Assembly (NCBI GenBank): GCA_028571685.1
Contig: CM053158.1
Span: 60,418,001 to 60,482,000, forward strand
DNA from: Heterohyrax brucei
Lineage: Eukaryota > Chordata > Mammalia > Hyracoidea > Procaviidae
Length of the DNA stretch: 64,000 nt
Direction of reading: 5' to 3'
This document shows, piece after piece, positions 46,701 through 58,142 of this stretch. Under the pieces are notes generated by a model. The model did no database searches. It was not told the origin of the DNA and saw only the letters and a list, made by a program, of their open reading frames with translations. Numbering within the stretch: the first letter of the stretch is position 1; each line of letters opens with the position of its first letter. The translations under genes and the position numbers were made by a program.

Positions 46701-48672
46701 AGGTAGTGTGAAGCTTCTCACTTTGTTTTCCTTCTTCAGTAATGCTTCACTTATCTGGCACCTCTTCTTTTTCCATATGAAGTTGCTGATTTGTTTCTCC
46801 ATCTGATTAAAGAATCTTACTGGAATTTGAATCTGGATTACATTGTTTATATATATATATATTTATAGATTGCTTCAGGTAGAACAGACTTTTTTGATGT
46901 TGAGTCTTTCTGCAGACAAGCAAGGTAGATTTCTCCATTTATGTAGGTTTCTTTGGTTTCTTGCATTAGCGTCTTGCAGTTTTCTTTGTACAGGTTTTTT
47001 ACATCTCTGATTAGATGTATTCATAAGTATTTTATTTTCCCTGGAGGTACTGTAAATGGTAGTAATTTGAAGCTTTCCTCTTTGACATTCTCTTTATTGG
47101 TGTAGAGGTATCCAACTGATTTTTGTATGTTTATCTTGTATCGAGATACTTGACTGAACTCTATTAGTTCCATCAGATTTTTGGTGAATTTTTTAGGGTT
47201 TTCTGTGTATAAGATCATATCATCTGCAAATAGAGATACATTTACTTCTTCCTTACCAACTTGCATGCCTTTTATTTCTTTTTCTTACCTAATTGCTCTG
47301 CCTAGGACCTCCAGCATAAAGTCGAATACAAGTGGTGATGAAAGGCATCCTTAATTCGTTCCCATTCTCAAGAGGAATGCTTTCAGACTCTCTCCATTTA
47401 GGATGATGTTGTTAGTTGACTCCGTATAAATGACCTTTAATAAGTTGAGGGATTTCCCTTGTATTTCTATTTTGCTGAGAGTTTTTAACATGAATGGGTG
47501 TTGGACTTTGTCAAACACTTTTTCTGCATCCATTAATAAAATCAAGTGGCTTGTGTCTTTTTTACATGGTTGATTACTTTGCTTGTTTTTCTAATGTTGA
47601 ATCATCCCTGCATACCTGATATGAATCCCACTCGATAATGGTGAATTATTCTTTTCATATGTTGTTGCATTCTATTGACTACAGTTGTGTTGAAGATTTT
47701 TGCATCCAAGTTCATAAGACATACTGGTCTGCAATTTCCCTTTTTTTGTTGTATCATTATCAGATTTCGTTATCAAGGTTATGCTGGGTTCATAGAAAGA
47801 CTTTGGGAGTATTCCATCCTTTTCTATATTCTGAAATACCTTTAGCAATAGTAATATTAGCTCTTCTCTGAAAGTTTGGGAGAATTCTCAAGTGAAGCCA
47901 TCAGGACCAGGGCTTTTTTTGTTGTTGTTGGGAGTTTTTTAATTACCTTTTCAATCTCTTCTTTTGTTATGGGTTTATTTAGTCATTCTACTTCTATTTG
48001 TGTTAATTTACATAGGTACTGTGTTTTTAAAAATTTGTCCATTTCCTCCAGGTTTTCAATATGTTGGACTACAATTTTTCATAACATTACACTATGATTT
48101 TTTAAATTTCAGTTGGGTCTGTTGTCGTGTCACCCATCTCATTTCTCATTCAAGTTATTCTCCTGTTTCTCTTTTGTCATTTTGACCACTGATTTATTGA
48201 CTTTATTGACTTTTTCAGAGAACCTGTATTTCTTCTTGTTAACTCTTTGAATCATTTTTCTATTTTCGAATTCATTTAGTGCTGACCTGATTTCTAGCAT
48301 ATGCTTTCTTCTGGTGCCCAAGGGGTTCTTTTGCTGCACTCTTTCTACTTGTTCAAGTTGTAGCATTAAATTCTTTTTCCTTTTTTGTATATGTACGTTC
48401 ATTGACATAAATTGAACCCCAATCACTGCTTTTGCAATGTCTCAAAGGTTCTGGTGTGATGTGTTTCCATTATCATTTAACTCTGTAAATTTCTCTATTG
48501 TCTTTGATTTCTTCTGTAATCCAGCAGTTTTTGAGCAAAGTATTGTCCAGTTTCCACTTGTTTGACTTTTTTCCCCTTGGATTTTCTGTTATTGACTTCC
48601 ACTTTAATGGCTCTATGTTCTGAAAAGATGCTTTGCAATATTCCAATGCTTTGGATTTTGTTAAGGCTTCCT

Positions 48673-48832
48673 TTATGGAAACGCTGGTGGTGTAGTAGTT
48701 AAGTGCTATGTCTGCTAACCAAAATGTGGGCAGTTCAAATCTGTGACGCTTCCTTGGAAAGTTTCGCCCTGTCCTATAGGGTTGCTATGAATTGGAACTG
48801 ACTTGACGGCAGTGGGTTTGGTTTGGGGGGTT
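48673..48832 (+). repeat. AfroSINE inside the minus-strand L1
   Basis: 'ggaaacgctggtggtgtagt', 'gggcagttcaaatctgtg', tail 'ggttgctatgaattggaact', end 'gggtttggtttgggg'. Confidence 0.9.
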
Positions 48833-49024
48833 TTATGTGGTCTATTCTGGAGAATGTTTCATGTGTGTTGGACAAGAAAGTACACTTGGCTGTTGTTGGG
48901 TGGATTATTTGTATATGTCTCTGAGGTCAAGTTGTTTGATTGTAGCATTTAGCTCTTCTGTGTCTTTACTGAGCTTCTTTCTAGATGTTCTGTCCTTCAC
49001 TGAAAGTGGTGTGCTGAAGTCTCA

Positions 49025-49216
49025 TATTATTGTGGAAGGGAAACCTTGGTGGTATAGTGGGTTAAGTGCTACCACTGCTAACCAGAAGATCAGCAGTTCA
49101 AATCTACCATGTGCTCCTTGAATACTCTAGAGGGCAGTTCGACTCTGGCCTCAAGGGTCATCATGAGTCAGATTCGACTCAACGGCACTTGGCTGGCTGG
49201 CTTTATTATTGTGGAA
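49025..49216 (+). repeat. AfroSINE with perfect 13-bp target duplication
   Basis: The SINE occupies 49,038-49,203 ('gggaaaccttggtggtatag' head). TATTATTGTGGAA occurs at 49,025-49,037 and 49,204-49,216. Its tail ends GACTCAACGGCACTTGGC plus TGGC repeats, the same ending as the tail-only insertions at 5,732 and 22,138. Confidence 0.95.
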
Positions 49217-49351
49217 CTGTCTCTCATTTCAATGTTGTTAGAGTTTATGCATTTTGGAGCCCTGTAATTGGGTGTGTAAATATTTAACATGGTTATGTCC
49301 TCCTGGTGTATAGACCCTTTAATCATTATAATGGAGTCCTTCCTTATCCTT

Positions 49352-49518
49352 AAACCCTGGTGACATAGTGGTTACGTGCTACAGGTGCTAACCAAAAGGT
49401 TGACAGTTGAGATCCACTAGGTGCTCCTTGGAAACTCTATGGGGCAGTTCTTTTCTGACCTACAAGGTCACTATGAGTTGGAATCAACTTGACAGCAATG
49501 GGTTTGGTTGGTTTCTTG
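49352..49518 (+). repeat. AfroSINE inside the minus-strand L1
   Basis: 'aaccctggtgacatagtggt', 'aggttgacagttgagatcc', tail 'ggtcactatgagttggaatc'. Flanks TTCCTTATCCTT and TTCCTTGTCCTT form a target duplication with one mismatch. Confidence 0.9.
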
Positions 49519-50003
49519 GGTTCCTTGTCCTTTATGGCTGATTTTATTTTGAAATCTATTTCTTCAGAGATTAACATTGCCATTCTTGGTCTTTTTTGAG
49601 TGTTGTTTCCTTGATACATTTTTTTGTCTCCTTTGAGTTTTTATTTTGTTTGTGTCTTTTAAGTCTTAAGTGTGTCTCACATAGGCAGCATATACACAGA
49701 TCATGTTTTTTAATCCATTTTGCCACTCTGTCTCTTTATTAATGCATTTATTCCATTAACATTCAGTATAATTAGTGATAGGTATGAGTTTAGTGCTGTC
49801 ATTTTGATGTCTTTTTATGTGTGCTGTTGACAGTTTCTTTCACCCACTTAATTTTATGTGCTGGGTCATATTTCTTCCTGTATTTTCTTTTCATCTTTTT
49901 CATTGTTGTTGGTTTTGTATTTGCTGAGGCTTCGTATTTTCTTGTTTTTTCATTTTGAGGTATAGGATTCCTCTCCATATCTGTTAATTTTCTTTGTGGC
50001 TAC

Positions 50004-50492
50004 TGTTTTAGTCATCTAGTGCTTCTTTAAAAGAAATACCATAAGTGGCTTTAAAAAGAGAAGTTCTATTTGCTATAGTCTAGAAAGCTAAAAGTTCAAG
50101 TTCAGGGTGTCAGCTCCAGGGGAAGGCTTTCTCTGCCAGCACTAGAGGAAGTTCCTTGTCATCAATCTTCCCTTGGACTGGAAGTTTCTGAGGCACAGGG
50201 ATCCTAGTCCTTTCCAAAGGACATGCTCAGCTCCCAGTGCTGATTTCTTTCTGATGGTATGAGGTCCCCGAATGCTAGCTTCTCCCCTTTATAACTCAAG
50301 AGACAGCCTCAAGGCACAAAACAAACTTACACACTGAATCCTATACCACCAACAGAAGTGCAGCCCATCCACCCTCATTACAATCACAGAGGCAGGAATT
50401 CAAATACAGAGGACCATCACACAATACCAGGAACCATGGCACAGCCAAACTGCTACACAGATTTTTGGTGGAACACAATTCAATTCATGACA
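50004..50492 (-). mobile_element. Solo MaLR-type LTR inside the minus-strand L1
   Basis: It runs from TGTTTTAGTCATCTAGTGC to 'caattcaattcatgaca', flanked by GCTAC and GTTAC (one mismatch in the 5-bp duplication). It lies between ORF1 and ORF2 of that L1, so it is younger than it. Confidence 0.85.
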
Positions 50493-53360
50493 GTTACCTT
50501 AATATTTACCTATATTTCTCTAAATTTAATCCATCTTCTATTTCTTTGTATCACCTTCACTTACTCTTCATGTGAAAGATCCAGGCCTACATTTTTGGGG
50601 TTTTTTGGTCCCTCTTATTTTTTATAATATGTCATCTTTTACATATTGACATCTCTGTTTCCCCATTTTCAGCATTTTAGGTTTCTTTTTGTGATTTTCC
50701 TTTTTGGTTTGATATCTGTCCTGTGTTCTAGCCTTGGTTGTTATCTGATATTATTGATTTTTCTACCTGAAAGACTCCCTTTTATATTTCTTATAATTTT
50801 GTTTGGCTTTTGCAAATTCCTTAAATGTCTGTTTATCTGGAAATATTCTAATTTCATCATCATATGTGAGAGACAGTCTTGCTAGATATGTAATTCTTGG
50901 CTGGAAAATTTTTTTCCTCCAGGGCTCTGTATATATCATCTCATTGCCTTTTTGCCTACATGGTTTTTGCTGATTAGTCTAAGCTTAGCCTTCTTGGCTC
51001 CCCTTTGTAGGTTTTTTGTTTATCCTACCTGCTTTTAAAATGATCTATTTCTAGTTTTGGCAAGTTTGATTATAATATGTCTTTGGTGTCTTTCTTTTGG
51101 GCTCTACCTTGTGTGGAGTTTGATTAGCATCTTGGATAGATAACTTCTCATCTTCCGTGATATCAGTGAAGTTTTCTGTCAACAAATCTTCAGTAACTCT
51201 CTCTGTATTTCCTGTTATCTGCCCCTCTCCCCCCGATTCTGGTACTCCAATGACTTGTAGATTATTCCTCTTGGTATGGTCCCACATAACTGTTAGTGTT
51301 TTTTTTTAATTAGTTTATCTGATTTTTCCTCAAACATGTTGGTGTCAAGAGCTTTACCTTCATTCTCACTAATTCTGCCTTCCATTGCTTCAGTTCTCCT
51401 TTGACTTTCTACTGAGTTGTCTAATTCTGTAATTTTATTATTAATCTTCTGAATTTCTAATTGCTGTCTCTGTTTTCTTGCTAACTGTTGAATATGTGAT
51501 AATGCTTCGCTGAAGAGTTCTAAACATTAATCTTTTGTATCCTACACTCAATAATTCCAGGAACTTCTCTTCTTCTGAAAAATTCCTTTATTTTTGGAGC
51601 TTTCTGAAACCATCATGGTCTTCCTCTTTAAGTGATTTGTTATTGACTATTGTCTCCAAAGGTATCAGTAAATTGTTGTCTTTATGTAGTTTGTTTGCTT
51701 ACTGTGTTCTTGTTTCTTGTTGTGATTTGTTTTAAAATGCCAAAGAAGGCTGGTCATACATTCTACTTCAATTATTGAAGTCTTTGAGGCTCTAACATCT
51801 TGTCACTAGGTGGTCAGAGCTGCTACTAGGCATGGAAACCCAGGCATCCATTTACTTTTCTTGTATAATTCAGCTTAGATTCCCAGGTAGTTGGTCACCA
51901 TGTGTGTGATGCAGGCTCTCCCTATAGTCCTAGATAAGCAAGGGTGACTGGTGTAGGCACAGGTTACATGCATTAAGAAAGGCAGGGGACTGACAGCCAC
52001 CCATGAGTGTCTGTGATGAAAGCATATCCTTATTTCTTAACTGGTATAGGTAGATAGGTTTTGCTACAGGACTAGGGGCACTTCATGCTATATGCAAAGA
52101 TGACAGGCATTCAAAGTTTGTGGACCTCTTATGCCCACATGTAGGCAAAGGAACTATTTCTGCCTTCAATTCCTGGCTTCGGGGAGCCAGCAGACTTTTC
52201 CCCTCGTGCTTGTTAAATTGTTTCCTCTCTATGTCTGGGAGAATGGCACAGGGCACGTGTGAGAGATCCTATTTCCAGCTCAGGAAATGTGTCAGTCTAT
52301 GAAGCCAACACTGCGGAGAAGGGTGGGAGAAGCATTGGGAAAAAAAAGAGAGCTGTCTATCACAAAGTTTTAGATCCATGTGTGATAAGTTAGATGCAAG
52401 TTATGTAGCTGTTGATGATCAAGGGGCATTTTCCCCTGATTCTGAAGGCATGAGTGAGCTCTCTGAAACTGGATCTCTCTCACTGAGGAAGACAATTTCT
52501 GAAAGCTACTGCTCCACTCACCACACACACTGCTGCCAATCTGTCTGTAGGGTGCCAATTCTCGTCAGGTCAGCTCTGGCCAATCCTGGGTACTTCTGAA
52601 CCAGTTCTCCCTTCCCTGTTGCTCATTCCAATCTCTCAAATATCCCTCTGATGATGCAGTTGTTTTTTGCTGTATCTTTTCTGTTAGAGGGATCATAGGA
52701 AGCTCCAACTACCATCTTAGCCCTGCTCCTATTTGGTTCCTTGACTGCTACTTCCACGGATGTTGATGTTGATCCAAGTAAAATTAAATCCTTGGTAATT
52801 TCATGGGGTCACCATGTGTTGGCTTTGACTTAACAACAATAAAGCTGAATTCTATCAAGCATTTAAAGGAGAATTAATGCAAATTCTTCACAAACTTTTT
52901 AAAAAAAGTAGAAGAGGAGGGAATACTTCCCAACTTGTTCTGTAAGGCTGGTATTACTCTGATAACAAAGTCAGACAGACATCACAAGGCCAATATTTAT
53001 TATGGATATGGATGCAAAAATTTTCATCAAATTCTAGCAAAATAGTCCAAAATATGATAAAGCCCATATATGAAAGACCCACAGTTAACATCACACTTAA
53101 GAGTGAAAAACTGGATGCTCTCCACACTAAGATCAGGAAGAAGACATAGATGTCCACTCTCTGTACTTCTATTTAACATAGAAGGAGGTTTTAGCAAGGT
53201 CAATTAGACAAGAAGAAGAAATAAGGGGCATCCAGATTGAAAATGATGATATCATCTTTTATATAGAAAGTCCTTAAGGAATCCACTAAAAAAACTACTA
53301 AGATTAACAAGCTAGCTCAACAAGGTTGCAGGCTACAAGTACAATTGGTTATACAGAAAC

Positions 53361-53909
53361 ACAAAAGTCGAAAATATGTGCTTCCTTCACTAGAATTCCC
53401 TCTCTTGGCTGTAAAAAACAGCTGGCTAGGATCTGGCCAGTGAGTTCATTGCTTATTCCCTCAGTTCAGTAGCAGAGCAAAGTGTTCTTTCCCCAAGAAA
53501 TTTTTCCCCACCTTACCATTCCTCGTAGCAAGGCGCCTTTATCAGCACACGTGGTGTGGCCACTCCCAGGGTGGGACTATGCATACGTCCCTCTGCTGGC
53601 CTGGGTGTGGCAGATTCAGGCCCCTCCTGGCCTGTCCTCCTAGCACTCTGGGCCTTGGCCAGCTTACTCCATGGTTGTGGACATTTTTTTTTTTTTTTTA
53701 ATCTTGAGTAACTCTCAGTCTCCATATTCTCCACAGGAGACAAAGCCCTCTCAGTCAGACCTGCAGCCAGAGTCTGTCCTTTCTCCTGACCCTAGGTCTT
53801 TTGGTATGGGGTATCTTAATGCCATCCCAGTGTACAAAGGTCCTCCAAGTCATATGAACAGGTCTCCTGAGAAGACAGTGGGGAAAGGCTCCAACTAATG
53901 GGGTCTGTA
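53361..53909. other. Single-copy sequence with a poly(T) run
   Basis: A 15-base T-rich run sits at about 53,685-53,699. No gene recognised. Confidence 0.4.
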
Positions 53910-54222
53910 AGGGCAGTGGTGGTTCAGTGCAAGAAGTTTTGCCTTCCATAAGGGAGACCAGAGTTAAATGCCAGCCCATGAACTGCATATTCAGCTATCA
54001 CTCATCTATCAGTGGGGACTTGCATGCTGCTATGATGCTGAACAGGCTTTAATGGAGCTTCTAGACTAAGATGGACTAGGAAGAAAGTTCTGGAGATCTA
54101 CTTCTGAAACCACCCAGACAAAGCCCTGTGGATCACAATGGTCAGATCCTGTACACATGGGAGTGGGGGCTGTGAGTGGGAGCCTGATTCAATGGCAGCT
54201 ACCAACAGCAAACAAGAAGGCT
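53910..54222 (+). repeat. SINE with tRNA-Gly-like head
   Basis: The head 'ggcagtggtggttcagtgca', 'ttgccttccataagggagac' and 'agagttaaatgcc' follows tRNA-Gly (box A TGGTTCAGTG, the CCTTCCA..GGGAGACC loop, a diverged box B). The body 'gactaggaagaaagttctgg' and 'gagatctacttctgaaa' is shared with 17,730. The tail 'agcctgattcaatggcagct' resembles the RTE end. It is not a functional tRNA: there is no acceptor pairing and it is embedded in SINE sequence. Confidence 0.7.
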
Positions 54223-56374
54223 ATGCTGCATGGCCCCTGGCCTCTAAAGCTCTGAAAGGCTAGTCTAGAGTACTTACAGGTAATTTCAGGGAAGAGGAAG
54301 ACATGCCTATCAAAAAACCAAACTTTCTCATGCCTACAGCTTAGATAGTCTATTTTTTTCAGGCTTTATTTTTTAATCTGATAAAATGTAAAATTATCTG
54401 AGACAGAAAATGCAATACTGATTTTCTAGCTGTTCCTAACTTCCTCTTTATTACTGCATGGGGTAGGGAGGAGGACTGAGATATCTCATCCCCTCTCCCC
54501 AAATCCAGCTCCTGAAAATGAAGAAGAGGGGGCTCAGGTAGTCCTCACAGCTCAATACCCATTTCATAGAAGCTTCCAGATATGACCCATGTGCAGGAGG
54601 GGACCATGCTCTTAGTATATTAAGACCACAGTATTTGTTCAAAAAAATAGCTCAACATTGTTAGAGTAGAGAATGTAGTCCTATAGATGGACTATTGCAG
54701 GAGAAGGAGGTAGGTGAGACTTTGTTTTTGTTGGGAGATGTTGTGATTCAGACATATATGCCATACCAACCTCAGCATCTCGTCTTCTGCTGGACCAGAG
54801 GCCCCACCCGCCCACAGATATGGAGGGAAAATGCTCACCCTGTCTGCAGACCTTATTCCTTGATAGGAATAAACACGGCCAGGGTAGATCCAGAGGCTAG
54901 GAAGCCTGCCAGACAGTCTGGAGCGGCCTGGGGCTTGACCTTCTCCCAATCAGGGAGCTTGGCAGCTGAGTTGGTTGGAGGGCTCAGGGCTGAAAGGAAG
55001 CAGCTGCGGACATCAAGACAGGGGCAGAGCCAGAGACAGCAGTAAGACAGTGGTCCAGAACAGATCTGATATGAAGTGGGACCACAACCCATCTCAGGCA
55101 TTGGAGGTAGTACAGGGTACAGCCTTTTCAAAAAGGAGTTTTTCATTGACTCCTCCAGAAGAGTGGACAGCCTGGTCTCTTGGTCACATGGCTAGCAACG
55201 CTTCCTCTGAGAAGCCAGGTGGGCTACAGTACTCCCCAAAGGCAGGAACAGCCAGGGTGAGACACAGACGGGTTGGGGCTGGAGAGCCTGCTACTAAGTC
55301 CTTCCCTCTTTCCTGGAGGATCTTCTGATAGTGGAGAACGTCTGAGGGACTGAGGCAAGTGCTAGGAGAGGCAAGCAGGGGAGATCTCTGGGAGGGTGCA
55401 GGGCCTGGCAGACAGTCTGTCCATTTACTAGGTTGCCTCAGAAGCCAGATCATCATCAACACACAGATACAGACACAGACACACAGACACACACAGACAC
55501 ACACAGACACACACAAACATGGTGTGTCTGCCTGAGAGTAGAGCTGCTCTGATTTTTCATTAGCTAAATCAGCCAACACAGTACTGGACTGACCCACCGA
55601 TTCTGCCTTAAAGAGTAGGGTGTTGTTAGGGCACTTCTTTTCAGATACAGAAATTGAGCAGAAACCTTTCTGTTCAATTGTCTGCTCTTCTAATATCCCT
55701 TACAAGGGCACTCATGATGTACAGATCAGCCAAGGTCTCAGACAGAGTTCATAGGTTGGCCATCCATTATTCTGAGAACCCAGGGATGGGATGCCTCTGT
55801 GCTGCCCCCGCTCCTTGCAGGCCCCAAGTCAGAGGCCAGTCTTCCACCCCAAAAGGAAACATTCCCTGCAATACAGGCAACAGAGCCACTGCAGACAGGC
55901 AAATGTTACACCTTACCTGGCCCTCCCCTCTCCAGGGACAGTAAGGATCCTAGATAATAACTCTGCTTTTCACTTGTAACTGAGCCTGGCCTCTAGGCAC
56001 CTGGTATGGTTTTGAGAGACCCCCCACATCACTAGAAATTTACTCCTTTCAATTAAGGAGTTTTCCACTGTTCATTCTCAAAAGACCCTGAAAATGTAAT
56101 ACAGTAACAGGGATTCAGGATCATTTGTACCTTCATGTCAATCAATTAGCTATGGCCAGGGGCTTCTGGCATGATAATTAAGTAGGTTTTGACAGTGATA
56201 CAGCTGAAAAGCCAGCCCTGAATCAGTCCATCAAAAAATCCTTGTTCTGTGTCTCTTTACTGTAAGAAACCCTGCCTGGGAACAAGCAACAGAAGACAGA
56301 AGTCATTAACCTCAAGGACAATGAGGGCACTCATGGAAGTCAGCATATTCCCCAAAAGGTAATAATAATACAGA
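54223..56374. other. Single-copy sequence, no gene recognised
   Basis: Overlapping open frames lie at 54,690-55,600 on both strands in a moderately GC-rich patch. None has a recognisable domain, and neither strand shows a consistent set of splice signals. Confidence 0.35.
55450..55518. repeat. (CA)n / (ACAG)n microsatellite
   Basis: Interrupted CACAGA and CACACAG units. The minus-strand frame here encodes Cys/Val repeats only because of it. Confidence 0.9.
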
Positions 56375-56530
56375 TAACCTGTTGCCATGGGGTTTCCAAG
56401 GCGTGGCTGATAGACTGAAACCACCAGAGATCTTTTAGTTAGCAGCTAAACTGTTAACCACTGCACTGCCCAAACCCCAAAACAAACCCACTGCCATCTA
56501 GTCAATTCCGATTCACAGGGGCCCTGTAGA
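56375..56530 (-). repeat. AfroSINE fragments
   Basis: A head/body piece (56,380-56,475, 'ttttagttagcagctaaact', 'ccactgcactgcccaaa') is followed by a separate tail piece (56,476-56,530, 'aaacccactgccatctagtc'). Confidence 0.75.
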
Positions 56531-57490
56531 ACCACCAGGCCTCCACAATGCAGGCAGAGACAATAAAGGAGGGTGAGGGTAAACAAAAAAATGAATTAAT
56601 AAGAAAAATAAGTAAATCAGTGATGTAGACAATAATGGCTTTGGGGTTTCTCGAACACCACATGCTCCATCTGACTTTGTAATGGGAGTGGGATGGTTTG
56701 GGGAAATAACCTTCCAGGGATGAACACAGTTAGGAAGGGTCAAAAGAAAATTGGTATGAAAGTATGCCTCACTATTCTCCTGGCATCACTAAGTCAGTCT
56801 TCAACAAGGAGATGCTCACGGCTCCCAGCTGAGGTCTCCCAATGGGCCAGGACACAGGCTTGTCCTGGGGGCCTTCAGTATCCAAGAATTCAGATCTGAC
56901 AAGCCTGAAGGAAGTGTCCAAGTATTTCACCTTACTCTACTGATGAGGCTGAGGCCGTAGGGGACTCTGCAGACAAGGAGGACAGAATGCAGGTCTACAC
57001 CAAAGACGACACCTTGGGCCAAGAAGCAAGAACGCAAATATCCAGCTTAGTTCCTGTTTCTAAGGTTAAAAAAAAAATAGAAAGAGAAAGCAGCAGCAGG
57101 TGGGTGGTAGAGATCAGTTCTGTAGCACCAATAGATCTGTGTAGGAAGAAGGAGCCTGCTGCTGCCAGCATCTAGCAGGGCTGACCTTGAAAACTTAAGG
57201 CCACATTCAAAGAGGGTGGTAATTCAGTCACAGAATTTGAACGCCAATGTCACTGGGAACAGTCTTAAAATGATTCTTGTTTCCAGGGGAATCAGCAAGT
57301 ATGCCTGAAATTACCAGTCTTATTTTTAGGATAGATCAAATATCACAATCAAGTACTTTCAGACATGCAGAAAACCACCATTTTGTAAAAACCGATAAGT
57401 TAAAATCTAAAACTCAGAAATGAAACATTCTAAGCAATTCATGTCAAAATTAATCTTTCGAAAAGGATAGACCAGAGTTCCACTAAGACA
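56531..57490. other. Single-copy sequence, no gene recognised
   Basis: No domain or repeat recognised. Confidence 0.35.
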
Positions 57491-58054
57491 TATGAAGTCT
57501 GACAATTAAGTCCAAGAACTTAATTGTTCTAAGTGCCATATACCTCTTTGCTGAATATCACTGCAGTCACCTCCGAAGTACTCTCCTTGGGAAGCTATGT
57601 ACCAATGCCAGCACCTAGGCCACCCTTCAATGTGGTTTGAGAATTCTTTCTGGAATGGCCATTGAACACACTGGCACAGTGGAAAGTTTGCAAATTTAAT
57701 TGGATAGTTGTCTGTGAGGGAGTTTTTAGCCAGTAAACAAATAACTGTATTGGAACACTCTCTCCGCTCACCTGGTCTAGTCTCCAATGACTTTTTTCTT
57801 TATCCAGAGATAAAGAAAATACTGAAAGGAAAACATTTTGATAGCATTCAGGACATAAAGGTAATAACAATGACAGCTTTGATGGCCATTCCAGAAAGAG
57901 TTCCAAAATTGAGTTGAAGGGTGGACTAGGTGCTGGCATTGGTGCATAGCTTTCCAAGGGGAGTACTTCGAAGGTGACCATAGTGATATTTGGCAAGGAG
58001 GTATGTAGCACTTCTTCTAGGATGAGTTCAAGAACTTAATTGGCAGTCCTCATA
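57491..58054 (+). mobile_element. Mariner-derived MITE, copy 4
   Basis: TA-bounded, 564 bp, inverted relative to the other three. TGAAGTCTGACAATTAAG on the left pairs with the complement of CTTAATTGGCAGTCCTCA on the right. The plus strand carries MSVREFLASKQITVLEHSLR, FFLYPEIKKILKGKHFDSIQ and MAIPERVPKL. Inverted outer arms ('gctgaatatcactgcagtca' versus 'gaccatagtgatatttggca'). Confidence 0.85.
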
Positions 58055-58142
58055 CACATTCTCAGTGCCTGACAATAATCCCAGTGTAAGAACTTAGTTT
58101 CCTGCATTCTTCAACAGGTTTGTTTCTGTATGGTGTACATCC

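Larger units (their letters stand above)
45600..49802 (-). pseudogene. L1 ORF2 on the minus strand, heavily disrupted
   Basis: Recognisable pieces: ORF2 start (about 49,800), an endonuclease fragment (MAMLISEEIDFKIKSAIKDK near 49,590), linker (LEQVERVQQKNPLGTRRKHM near 48,360), RT ([20 protein letters not shown] at 47,545), catalytic FADD (about 47,219-47,230, [17 protein letters not shown]), thumb, and C-terminal VRYHLTPTRLALIYKHK near 46,040. Many stops and shifts. Two AfroSINEs split the endonuclease region and a third (48,673) splits the region after it. Confidence 0.8.
44566..52730 (-). mobile_element. Near-full-length LINE-1, minus strand, with four later insertions
   Basis: It is bounded by a 12-bp target duplication, ATTTAGTTCCTT (44,554-44,565) and ATTTGGTTCCTT (52,731-52,742), one mismatch. 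On the minus strand: 5' UTR about 52,730-51,650; ORF1 about 51,640-50,500 (MWDHTKRNNLQVIGVPESGG); ORF2 from an ATG at 49,802 to about 45,600; 3' UTR to 44,566. About 7.2 kb without the three AfroSINEs and the MaLR LTR it received. More decayed than the plus-strand L1. Confidence 0.85.
44282..52845 (-). mobile_element. BovB-like RTE fragment split by a LINE-1
   Basis: Left part 44,282-44,565 ('tggctatacttcttccaaga', 'tttgcatgcatatacttgaa') and right part 52,731-about 52,795 ('ttccttgactgctacttcca', 'gatccaagtaaaattaaatc') are consecutive in the RTE at 29,900-30,280, so they were one copy. At 52,800-52,845 a tail in the opposite orientation follows ('ggggtcaccatgtgttggct', ending AACAACAATAAA), as expected of a 5'-inverted (twin-primed) insertion. 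Confidence 0.75.
32060..53360 (+). mobile_element. Old L1M LINE, dispersed by nested insertions
   Basis: Surviving pieces in order: 32,060-32,446 and 33,699-33,967 (ORF1 start region, 'aaattctggacttgaaaag'), 34,956-35,526 (ORF1 C-terminal part: VNQKFYVQRN, 'ctcaaagtactcaagg'), 42,691-43,638 with gaps (inter-ORF spacer), 43,731-44,281 (ORF2 endonuclease, VSRDKEGQFIILKGSIHQE), 52,846-53,360 (ORF2 RT start, AEFYQAFKGELMQILHKLF). Less than 3 kb remains. Between the endonuclease and RT pieces about 1 kb of ORF2 is absent. Numerous stops and frameshifts. It is the host of the insertions listed below. Confidence 0.8.

Noticed and set aside
53910-53985. Functional tRNA-Gly gene
   Set aside because: Diverged box B, no proper acceptor stem, and it continues directly into a SINE body.
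55184-55597. Minus-strand frame with a Cys/Val-rich repeat
   Set aside because: The repeat is a translated CA/ACAG microsatellite.
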